Shown here piece after piece: positions 56,608 to 64,000 of a stretch of 64,000 nt of DNA. Numbering within the stretch: the first letter of the stretch is position 1; each line of letters opens with the position of its first letter. A program made the position numbers and the translations under genes. Source of the stretch: Betaproteobacteria bacterium HGW-Betaproteobacteria-14 (GTDB lineage Bacteria; Pseudomonadota; Gammaproteobacteria; Burkholderiales; Rhodocyclaceae). The notes under the pieces were generated by a model that saw only the letters and a list, made by a program, of their open reading frames with translations, was not told the origin of the DNA and did not search any database. The stretch lies in assembly GCA_002840845.1 (NCBI GenBank), contig PHCS01000006.1, positions 1 to 64,000 of the forward strand, in the 5' to 3' direction.

Positions 56608-59600
56608 AGTTTGATGCTGCCGCGCGCCTGGCCGCGCGGCCGGCGATCGCCTACGATGACGAACTGCCGGTCAGCGCCCGCCGCGGCGAGATCGCCGAGG
56701 CCATCCGGAAGCACCAGGTGGTGATCGTCTGCGGCGAGACCGGCTCGGGCAAGACGACGCAGTTGCCGAAGATCTGCCTCGAACTGGGCCGCGGCGCGCA
56801 CGGCCTGATCGGCCACACCCAGCCGCGCCGCATCGCCGCCCGCGCCACCGCCGCGCGCATCGCGCAGGAGCTGAAGAGCGAGCTCGGCCGCGCCGTCGGC
56901 TACAAGATCCGCTTCACCGATCGCGTCAGCCCGGACAGCTACATCAAGCTGATGACCGACGGCATCCTTCTCGCCGAGACGCAGGGCGATCCGCAGCTGC
57001 GCCAGTACGACACGCTCATCATCGACGAGGCGCACGAGCGCAGCCTCAATATCGACTTCCTGCTCGGCTACCTGAAGCATCTGCTGCGAGGGGGGAAAAA
57101 TGCGCGCCCCGACCTGAAGGTCATCGTCACCTCGGCGACGCTGGATGCGGAGCGCTTCAGCAAGCACTTCGACGGCGCCCCGGTGATCGAGGTGTCCGGC
57201 CGGCTCTATCCCATCGAGATGCGCTGGCGGCCGCCGGAGGACAATGCCGACCTGGCGGAAGCCATCGTCGACGCGGTGGACGAGTGCCACCGCAACGGCC
57301 CGGGCGACGTGCTGGTGTTCCTGCCCGGCGAACGCGAGATCCGCGAGGCGGCGGAGGCATTGAGGAAACATCACCCCGCAGTTGCCAACACCCGAACGGA
57401 AATCCTGCCGCTTTATGCGCGACAGTCGGCGCAGGAGCAGCAGCGCGTCTTCGCGCCGGCGAAGGGGCGCCGCGTGGTGCTCGCCACCAATGTGGCGGAG
57501 ACCTCCCTCACCGTGCCGGGCATCCGTTACGTCGTCGACTCGGGCCTGGCGCGCGTCAAGCGCTATTCCCATCGCAACAAGGTCGAACTGCTGCAGGTGG
57601 AGGACATCGCCCGCTCGGCCGCCAACCAGCGCGCCGGACGCTGCGGCCGCGTCATGAGCGGCGTCTGCATCCGCCTGTTTGCCGAGGACGATTTCCAGAA
57701 GCGCCTGGCGCACACCGAGCCCGAGCTGCTGCGCTCGTCCCTGGCCGGCGTCATCCTGCGCATGAAGTCGCTGCACCTGGGCGAGGTGGAGGACTTCCCC
57801 TTCCTCGACAAGCCGCTGCCGCGCATGATCACGGATGGTTACCAGTTGCTGGACGAACTGGGTGCAGTGGATGACGCGCGCGAACTGACGCAATCGGGGC
57901 GCGAACTGGCGAAGCTGCCGCTCGATCCGCGCATCGGCCGCATGATCCTCGCTGCGCGCGACGGCCACTGCCTGCGCGAGATGCTCGTCATCGCCGCCGC
58001 GCTCTCGGTGCAGGACCCGCGCGAGCGGCCGCAGGAACAGGCCGGCACGGCGGACCAGGCGCATGCGCAGTGGCGCGGCAACGAGCAGCAGCAACGCTCG
58101 GAATTCCTCGCCTGGCTGAACCTGTGGCAGGCGTTTGGCGAGGTCTGGACGCACGAATCGCAGCGCAAGCAGCGCGACTGGTGCCGCAAGCACTTCCTCA
58201 ACACCCTGCGCATGCGCGAGTGGCGCGAAGTGCATGCGCAACTCCATACCCTTTGCGGCGAGCACAGCTGGCGCGAGAACGAAAAGCCGGCGACCTACGA
58301 GCAGATCCACAAGGCGCTGCTCGCCGGCCTGCTCGGCAACGTCGGCCTGAAGAGCGAGGAGGAGGGGCATTACCTCGGCGCACGCGGCATCCGCTTCTGG
58401 CCCCATCCCGGCTCGGCGCTGGCGAAGAAGGCCGGTCGCTGGATCGTCGCGGCCGAATTGGTGGAAACGACGCGCCTCTACGCGCGTTGCCTGGCGAAGA
58501 TCGAGCCGGAATGGCTGGAAGAAGTCGGTGCGCACCTGGTGCGACGCCACGTCTTCGATCCGCACTGGGAAAAGAAGAGCGGGCAGGTGCGCGCCTGGGA
58601 GCGCGGCACGCTGCACGGCCTGGTGCTCTACGCCAGGCGACCGGTGACCTACAGCCGCATCGATCCGCAGCTTGCCCGCGAATTGTTCATCCGCGAGGGG
58701 CTGGTGCAGGGCGAGCTGCCGGAGGAGACGGCGCGCCACGCGCGCTTCTTCCAGCACAACCGCAAGCTGCTGCGCGACATCGAACAGCTCGAGCACAAGA
58801 CGCGCAGGCAGGACGTGCTGGTAGACGAGGAGTTGATCTTCGCCTTCTACGATGCCCACATTCCCGTCGAGGTGGTCGACGTGGCCAGCTTCGAGCGCTG
58901 GCGCAAGGACGCAGAGCGGGCCGAGCCGAAGCGGCTGTTCCTGACGCGCGAGCAGCTCATGAGACACGATGCCGCCGGCGTGACCTCGGAGCGCTTTCCG
59001 CCGCAGATGGAAATCCACGGACAGTGCTATCCGCTCAGCTATCATTTCGAGCCCGGCGCCGAGGATGACGGCGTCACCCTCACAGTGCCGGTGGCGGCGC
59101 TCAACCAAGTGCCGGCGGCGCGCTGCGAATGGCTGGTGCCCGGGCTGCTGGAACAGAAGGCGGCGCAGTTCGTGAAGACGCTGCCGCAGAAGTACCGCCA
59201 TCGCCTGCAGCCGGTCGACGCCTTCGTCGCCGCCTTCGCGGAAGGGGCGCAAGGGGTGCATGGGGCCGACGAGCCCTTCCTGCGCGCGCTGACGCGCGCC
59301 GCCGAGGAGAAGATGCAGCTCAAGCTGCCGCTGGACGCCTTCCGCAGCGAGATGGTGCCGGCGCACTTCTTCATGAACTTCCGCGCGGTGGGAGGGCACG
59401 GCCGCATCCTGGGCCAGTCGCGCAACCTGCAGGAATTGCGCAGCCGCTACGCCCGCGAGATCGAGCAGAGCTTCGCCGCGGCCGCACCAGCCGAAGCGGC
59501 CGAGACCGCAGGGGACGCGCCCGCCGACGGCGTGCTCCAGGGGCTGACTTCCTGGAGCTTCGGCGAATTGCCGGAAATCATGGAAGTGAAGGCGGGCAAG

Positions 59601-60386
59601 CACACCGTGATCGGCTTTCCCGCCCTGGTGGACGAGGGCGACTCGGTGGCGCTGCGCGTGCAGGACACGCCGGAGAAGGCGGCGCAGGTGCACCGCAGGG
59701 GGTTGCGTCGGCTGTTTGCGCTGGCGCTGCGCGAGCAGGTGAAGTTCGTCGAGAGGTCCCTGCCGCGGGAGCTGGGCCTGCTGTTCATGCCCTGGGGCAC
59801 GGAGTCCGAGCTGAAGGCGCAGATCGTCGCGGCAACTTTGGAGCGCACCTGCATGATGGATCCCCTGCCGGCGGATGCCGCGGCTTTCGACCGGCGCAAG
59901 GAGGAGGCCCGCGCCCGCATCAGCCTGGTGGCGCAGGAGATCGCGCGCCTGATCAGTGCGATACTGGCGGAACATGCGGCGCTGCAGAAGAAGTTGGCCC
60001 AGCTGAAGGCGCAGCCTGCGGTGGCCGAGGCTATCCGCAAGCAGTGCGCGGAACTGCTGCCGAAGGATTTCGTCGTTGCCACGCCCTTCGAGCGGCTGGT
60101 GCATTATCCGCGCTACCTGAAAGCCGCGGCGTTGCGCATCGACAAGCTGCGCGCCGACCCGGCGCGCGATGCGCGCCTGGCGCAGGACTTTGCCGCACTG
60201 GAGAAGCCGTGGGAGCGCGAGCGGCAGGCGCGGCGCAAGGGCGGCGCGCCGGACCCCTGGCTGGAGGATTTTCGCTGGATGCTGGAAGAGCTGCGCGTCG
60301 CGCTCTTCGCGCAGGAACTGAGGACGCCGGCGCCGGTTTCCGTGAAGCGCCTGCAGAAAGCCTGGGACAGCCGGGCGCGGCACTGA
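56604..60386 (+). CDS. hrpA: ATP-dependent RNA helicase HrpA
   Basis: 1260 aa DEAH helicase: VVIVCGETGSGKTTQLPKICLELG, LIIDEAHERSLNIDFLLGYLK, QRAGRCGRV. Confidence 0.96.
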   Translation: MKFDAAARLAARPAIAYDDELPVSARRGEIAEAIRKHQVVIVCGETGSGKTTQLPKICLELGRGAHGLIGHTQPRRIAARATAARIAQELKSELGRAVGYKIRFTDRVSPDSYIKLMTDGILLAETQGDPQLRQYDTLIIDEAHERSLNIDFLLGYLKHLLRGGKNARPDLKVIVTSATLDAERFSKHFDGAPVIEVSGRLYPIEMRWRPPEDNADLAEAIVDAVDECHRNGPGDVLVFLPGEREIREAAEALRKHHPAVANTRTEILPLYARQSAQEQQRVFAPAKGRRVVLATNVAETSLTVPGIRYVVDSGLARVKRYSHRNKVELLQVEDIARSAANQRAGRCGRVMSGVCIRLFAEDDFQKRLAHTEPELLRSSLAGVILRMKSLHLGEVEDFPFLDKPLPRMITDGYQLLDELGAVDDARELTQSGRELAKLPLDPRIGRMILAARDGHCLREMLVIAAALSVQDPRERPQEQAGTADQAHAQWRGNEQQQRSEFLAWLNLWQAFGEVWTHESQRKQRDWCRKHFLNTLRMREWREVHAQLHTLCGEHSWRENEKPATYEQIHKALLAGLLGNVGLKSEEEGHYLGARGIRFWPHPGSALAKKAGRWIVAAELVETTRLYARCLAKIEPEWLEEVGAHLVRRHVFDPHWEKKSGQVRAWERGTLHGLVLYARRPVTYSRIDPQLARELFIREGLVQGELPEETARHARFFQHNRKLLRDIEQLEHKTRRQDVLVDEELIFAFYDAHIPVEVVDVASFERWRKDAERAEPKRLFLTREQLMRHDAAGVTSERFPPQMEIHGQCYPLSYHFEPGAEDDGVTLTVPVAALNQVPAARCEWLVPGLLEQKAAQFVKTLPQKYRHRLQPVDAFVAAFAEGAQGVHGADEPFLRALTRAAEEKMQLKLPLDAFRSEMVPAHFFMNFRAVGGHGRILGQSRNLQELRSRYAREIEQSFAAAAPAEAAETAGDAPADGVLQGLTSWSFGELPEIMEVKAGKHTVIGFPALVDEGDSVALRVQDTPEKAAQVHRRGLRRLFALALREQVKFVERSLPRELGLLFMPWGTESELKAQIVAATLERTCMMDPLPADAAAFDRRKEEARARISLVAQEIARLISAILAEHAALQKKLAQLKAQPAVAEAIRKQCAELLPKDFVVATPFERLVHYPRYLKAAALRIDKLRADPARDARLAQDFAALEKPWERERQARRKGGAPDPWLEDFRWMLEELRVALFAQELRTPAPVSVKRLQKAWDSRARH
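59530..59551 (+). repeat. dispersed motif copy 8 (divergent): GCGTGCTCCAGGGGCTGACTTC
   Basis: Within hrpA. Confidence 0.55.
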
Positions 60387-60401
60387 CTGCGGAGCCGGAT
60401 C

Positions 60402-60457
60402 GTAGGTCGGGCTTCAGCCCGACACTACCGCCGAAGTCGGCCTGAAGGCCGACCTAC
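60402..60457. repeat. REP/BIME-like paired palindromes
   Basis: GTAGGTCGGGCTTCAGCCCGAC and GTCGGCCTGAAGGCCGACCTAC in the hrpA-EI24 intergenic gap. Confidence 0.8.
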
Positions 60458-60480
60458 AAGACTTGGGTGAAGGGAATTGA

Positions 60481-61212
60481 ATGAACGAAGTTATGACCGC
60501 CTACGGGCGCGCCCTGAGGAGCCTGCTGCAGCCGGCCATTTTCTGGCACTTGCTGTGGCCGACGGCGTTGTCGATCATCATCTGGATCGTCGTTGCCTGG
60601 CTGAGCTGGGACACGGTCGGCATCGGTATCGAGCGCCTCTTCAACGAAGTCGCCTGGCTCAACTGGATCCTGCTGCGCTGGGAGGCCTCGTCGCTGGCGG
60701 CGACGATCTTCGCCAAGGTCGTGCTCGGGCTGCTGCTGATTCCGCTCATCTACAGCACGGCCATGTTCATCGTCGCCGTGTTCGCCCTGCCGCTGATGCT
60801 GGAACGGGTGGCGGCAAAGGACTACCCCGAACTGGAGCAGCGCCGCGGCGGTACGCTGGCCGACAGCATCGGCAATGCGCTGCTGGCGACGGCAGTGTTC
60901 CTGGTGGGCTGGGTGGTCACCCTGCCGCTCTGGCTGATCCCCGGCATGGCCATTATCCTGCCCGTGCTGCTCTCGGCCTACCTCAACTATCGCGGCTACA
61001 GCTACGATGCGCTGTCTTTGCACGGCGATGCCGACGAGATCCGCAGGACGCTGGTGCGCGAGCGCGGGCAGCTCTATCTGACAGGCATCGTGGCCGGCCT
61101 GCTGGTCTATGTGCCGGTGATCAACCTGGTCACGCCGGCCTACGCCGGCCTGGCCTTTATCCATTACGGGCTTGAAACCCTGCGGCGGGAGCGGCATGCA
61201 GCGAAACAGTGA
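60481..61212 (+). CDS. EI24/CysZ-like membrane protein
   Basis: TM-rich; YGRALRSLLQPAIFWHLLWPTALSIIIWIVV...AYLNYRGYSYDALSLHGDADEIRR...HYGLETLRRER. Confidence 0.85.
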   Translation: MNEVMTAYGRALRSLLQPAIFWHLLWPTALSIIIWIVVAWLSWDTVGIGIERLFNEVAWLNWILLRWEASSLAATIFAKVVLGLLLIPLIYSTAMFIVAVFALPLMLERVAAKDYPELEQRRGGTLADSIGNALLATAVFLVGWVVTLPLWLIPGMAIILPVLLSAYLNYRGYSYDALSLHGDADEIRRTLVRERGQLYLTGIVAGLLVYVPVINLVTPAYAGLAFIHYGLETLRRERHAAKQ

Positions 61213-61966
61213 GGCAGGCGGGAAAGTCGGCGCCCTCATCATCGGCGACGAGATTCTTTCGGGCAGGCGGGCGGACAAGCACTTTTCCAAGGTCGTCGAA
61301 CTGCTCGGCGCGCGCGGCATGGCGCTCGACTGGGCGTACTACCTCGGCGACGACCGTGCGCGCCTGGCCGAGGCGTTCAAGCGCAGCTTCGCCAACGGCG
61401 ATATCGTGTTCAGTTTCGGCGGCATCGGCATCACGCCGGATGACCATACGCGGCAGGCCGTCGCCGCTGCCTTGGGCGTGGGCATTGCCTTGCTCCCGGA
61501 CGCCGAACGCGAAATTCGTGACCGCTTCGGCGACGAAACGACGCCGCAGCGCCTGATGCTGGGCGAGTTTCCGCTCGGCAGCGAGATCATTCCCAACCCC
61601 TACAATCGCATTCCGGGGTTCTGTCTGCGCAATCACTTCTTCTTCCCCGGCTTTCCGGTGATGGCCTGGCCGATGCTGGAGTGGGTGCTGGATACCCATC
61701 TGGCCCACCTGCACCACGCCGTGGCGCGCGACGAGCAGGCGATCATCGTGTACGAGGCGGCGGAATCGACCTTGCTGGCCCTGATGCATCGCATCACTGC
61801 GGAATACCCGGCGGCATCCCTGTTCAGCCTGCCCTCTTTCGGCGGCGAGGGCGTGCGCCGTCATATCGAACTGGGCGTGCGCGGCGAGCCGGAGGCCGTG
61901 GCGAAGGCGATGGAGGAGATCCGCGCCGAAGTGTCGCGGCTAGGCTACGAGTGGACAGGAAGATAA
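61196..61966 (+). CDS. CinA-like molybdopterin-binding domain protein
   Basis: VGALIIGDEILSGRRADKHFSKVVELLGARGMALDWAYYLGDD...DIVFSFGGIGITPDDHTRQAVAAALG. Confidence 0.9.
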   Translation: MQRNSEAGGKVGALIIGDEILSGRRADKHFSKVVELLGARGMALDWAYYLGDDRARLAEAFKRSFANGDIVFSFGGIGITPDDHTRQAVAAALGVGIALLPDAEREIRDRFGDETTPQRLMLGEFPLGSEIIPNPYNRIPGFCLRNHFFFPGFPVMAWPMLEWVLDTHLAHLHHAVARDEQAIIVYEAAESTLLALMHRITAEYPAASLFSLPSFGGEGVRRHIELGVRGEPEAVAKAMEEIRAEVSRLGYEWTGR

Positions 61967-61993
61967 AAAAAAGCCCCGGCCAGGCCGGGGCTT
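61965..61993 (-). terminator. terminator between convergent cinA-like and phasin genes
   Basis: AAGCCCCGGC-CA-GGCCGGGGCTT hairpin with a run of A on the plus strand (T-tract on minus). Confidence 0.85.
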
Positions 61994-62105
61994 GAATCCG
62001 CCCCTAGGAAGGGGCTGGAGGAGGATAGTACAGCCGGGCTCCGTCGCCGGGCCGCCCCAAAGACGGAGCGGCGTATTCACGGAGCAGGCTTTGCCTGCGA
62101 ACCAC

Positions 62106-62144
62106 CGTCACCCCCCTTCCACGGGAAGGGGGTGGGGGGGAAGG
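62106..62144. repeat. dispersed CCCCTTCC-hairpin repeat, copy 2
   Basis: CGTCACCCCCCTTCCACGGGAAGGGGGTGGGGGGGAAGG. Confidence 0.65.
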
Positions 62145-62150
62145 TTCTCC

Positions 62151-62711
62151 TTAGGCGGCCTTCTTGGCCTTCTGCGTCGCGGCGGCGCCAACGGCCTTGA
62201 CCGTGGCGTTGGTCGCGGCGGCCACGTTGGCTTCGGTGATCTCGGCGACCTGCTTGGCGGCCTTGTTCATGGTGTCGTAGGCCGAGTTGGCGGCGGCGAT
62301 CGCCGACTTGACTGCGGCCACGGCGACATCGGAACCGGCCGGGGCCGACTTGGCGGCCTTGTCCAGCGTGGAGGCGACGTTCTTGTTCACTTCGGCGAAC
62401 TGCGCCTCGACCAGCTTGGAGAACTCTTCCTGGGTCTGGGCGGAGATCTCGTAAACGCTGCGCGAGTAGGCAACGGCCTTCTCGACGGAGGGCTGGGCCA
62501 GGGTGGCTTGCAGGGAAACGACTTCCTGCAGGTCCTTGGCGCCGAGCAGGGCCTTGGCGTTGTTCACGCTGTCTTCCAGCACGGCACGCGCGGTGTTCAG
62601 ATTCAGGGCGGCAAAACGCTCGGCGCTCGCGAAGGCAGTGTTGGCCAGGGTGAGCATGGTTTCGACGTTGGCTTTGTTGGCGCCAGCCAGTTGTTCAGGG
62701 GTTGCAAACAT
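62151..62711 (-). CDS. phasin family protein
   Basis: MFATPEQLAGANKANVETMLTLANTAFASAERFAALNLNTARAVLEDSVNNAKALLGAKDLQEV; Ala/Lys-rich C-terminus. Confidence 0.93.
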   Translation of the reverse strand: MFATPEQLAGANKANVETMLTLANTAFASAERFAALNLNTARAVLEDSVNNAKALLGAKDLQEVVSLQATLAQPSVEKAVAYSRSVYEISAQTQEEFSKLVEAQFAEVNKNVASTLDKAAKSAPAGSDVAVAAVKSAIAAANSAYDTMNKAAKQVAEITEANVAAATNATVKAVGAAATQKAKKAA

Positions 62712-62953
62712 TTCTCTCTCCTTAATATGACGACGATGAGTTAGGCTCGAATTCCTGCTGCTTGTTGCACTGCAGCACAATTCAATTATAAGGGCAAATA
62801 ACGCCAAGTCAAGAAAAAAATGGTGCTATGCACAAAAAGACGGTTTAAAAATATTTATCATATGAATACAATGGACTATAAGTTAGTAAGCACTTAACTT
62901 TGTTGTCCTGATAAGCTTGCGATGTGGCAATGCAACCTGGTTCCGGAACAGAA

Positions 62954-63835
62954 ATGACCCAACAAACCGATTCGCGGGCTTACCTGCTGGCGCTGACACC
63001 AGGCCTGTTTGTCCTGCTCTGGAGCACCGGCTTCATCGGCGCCAAGCTTGGCCTGCCCTATGCCGAACCGCTGACGTTTCTGTTGATCCGCTTTGCCTGC
63101 GTGATCGGCTTGCTGGGCACCCTGGCTTTGGCATTGCGACGCCCGTGGCCGCACAAGCCGACACAATGGTTCCACATTGCTGTTGCAGGCGCGTTACTGC
63201 ATGGGGGCTATCTATCCGGGGTTTTCCTGGCCATCCATGGCGGCATGGCGGCGGGCGTGGTGGCACTGATTGTCGGCATCCAGCCCCTGCTGACGGCCTT
63301 TCTCAGCAACACCATGGTGGGCGAGCGCGTGAGCGGGCGGCAATGGATGGGATTGTTGCTCGGCTTCGGGGGCGTCGCGCTGGTGGTGTCGGACAAACTG
63401 GGATGGGTCGGGCTGAGCGGCGCAGGCCTGGCCTTCTCGGTCATGTCGCTGCTCAGCATCACCTTTGGCACGCTTTACCAGAAGCGCTTCTGCGCCGAAC
63501 TGGACCTGTGGAGCGGGTCGGTGATCCAGTTCGTTGCCGCCGCACTGGTGCTGCTGCCTTTCGCACTCGTCTTCGAGACCATGCGCGTCGAGTGGAGCGG
63601 CCGGTTCATTTTTGCGCTGGTCTGGCTGATCGTGGTGCTGTCGCTCGGGGCGATTTCCCTGCTGCACCTGTTGATCCGGCGCGGCGCGGCAACGCGCGTC
63701 TCGGCGCTGTTCTATCTGGTGCCGCCGACCACTGCTCTGCTGGCTTTCTTCATATTCGGCGAGAAACTCGGTCTGGCGGCCATGGCGGGAATGGCGATCG
63801 CCGCGGCGGGCGTCGCCATTGCAGTCAGGAAATGA
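62954..63835 (+). CDS. EamA/DMT-family transporter
   Basis: LFVLLWSTGFIGAKLGLPYAEPLTFLLIRF... multi-TM EamA repeats. Confidence 0.92.
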   Translation: MTQQTDSRAYLLALTPGLFVLLWSTGFIGAKLGLPYAEPLTFLLIRFACVIGLLGTLALALRRPWPHKPTQWFHIAVAGALLHGGYLSGVFLAIHGGMAAGVVALIVGIQPLLTAFLSNTMVGERVSGRQWMGLLLGFGGVALVVSDKLGWVGLSGAGLAFSVMSLLSITFGTLYQKRFCAELDLWSGSVIQFVAAALVLLPFALVFETMRVEWSGRFIFALVWLIVVLSLGAISLLHLLIRRGAATRVSALFYLVPPTTALLAFFIFGEKLGLAAMAGMAIAAAGVAIAVRK

Positions 63836-63836
63836 A

Positions 63837-63868
63837 CCTTCCCCCTTCCCGAGGAAGGGGGTGGCAGG
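63837..63868. repeat. dispersed CCCCTTCC-hairpin repeat, copy 3
   Basis: ACCTTCCCCCTTCCCGAGGAAGGGGGTGGCAG, inverted relative to copy 1. Confidence 0.65.
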
Positions 63869-63929
63869 TGTTCGCTTCGCTCCGAGTGGTACGTGGCAGC
63901 CAGTTTGGGGCGGCCCGGCGCTGGCTGCG

Positions 63930-64000
63930 TTACCGGTTCTTGAAGTCCGGCTTGCGCTTTTCGAGGAAGGCCGACATGCCCTCCTGCTTGTCGGCCAGCG
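63930..64000 (-). CDS. enoyl-CoA hydratase-like C-terminus (partial)
   Basis: Reverse strand ...LADKQEGMSAFLEKRKPDFKNR*, typical crotonase C-terminus. Confidence 0.6.
   Translation of the reverse strand, partial: LADKQEGMSAFLEKRKPDFKNR

Noticed and set aside
56394-60383. 1329-aa minus-strand ORF antisense to hrpA
   Set aside because: High-GC third-position artefact; the plus strand encodes an intact DEAH helicase and the antisense protein is Arg/His/Leu-rich with no domain.

Overview
High-GC window that reads like a Betaproteobacterium, possibly Rhodocyclaceae (inferred from gene content and codon usage, not proven). It is mostly coding. Left end (minus strand): DUF3047 (partial), a PAS-GGDEF-EAL protein, a redoxin, DUF1223, a TVP38/FAD-disulfide-reductase fusion, an alpha/beta-hydrolase-OsmC fusion, an ArsS-type radical SAM, DUF3179, an ECF sigma/anti-sigma pair, CcdA and a thioredoxin. 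These face a divergent plus-strand block: NPCAAK-repeat cytochrome, NPCAAK-repeat peptide, pentaheme cytochrome, DUF6969, a cupredoxin-like protein, DUF302 and YedE. Further right are a MASE1 kinase/FixJ-like regulator, a porin, a PhnD/E/C-type ABC transporter, a small TIR element (MITE), a mer island plus IS110-family element, a 3-hydroxybutyrate/acetoacetate block, gor, a second TVP38/FAD-reductase fusion, a tandem DEP-domain protein, two ECF sigma/zf-HC2 pairs, crcB, hrpA, a phasin and a DMT transporter. Main unexplained signals: (1) a dispersed ~22-26 bp motif, CCGT-N10-CTGACTTT (core GGGACTGACTTT), in 8 copies across genes and both strands; (2) about 10-12 promoter-like sites, TGTAAK-N17/18-G(A/T)C(T/A/C)AA, suggesting one ECF regulon; (3) two paralogous secreted micropeptides whose 5' leaders are better conserved than their coding sequence, with a possible third relative; (4) Cys-rich NPCAAK repeat proteins. 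No database search was run; product names come from motif recognition.
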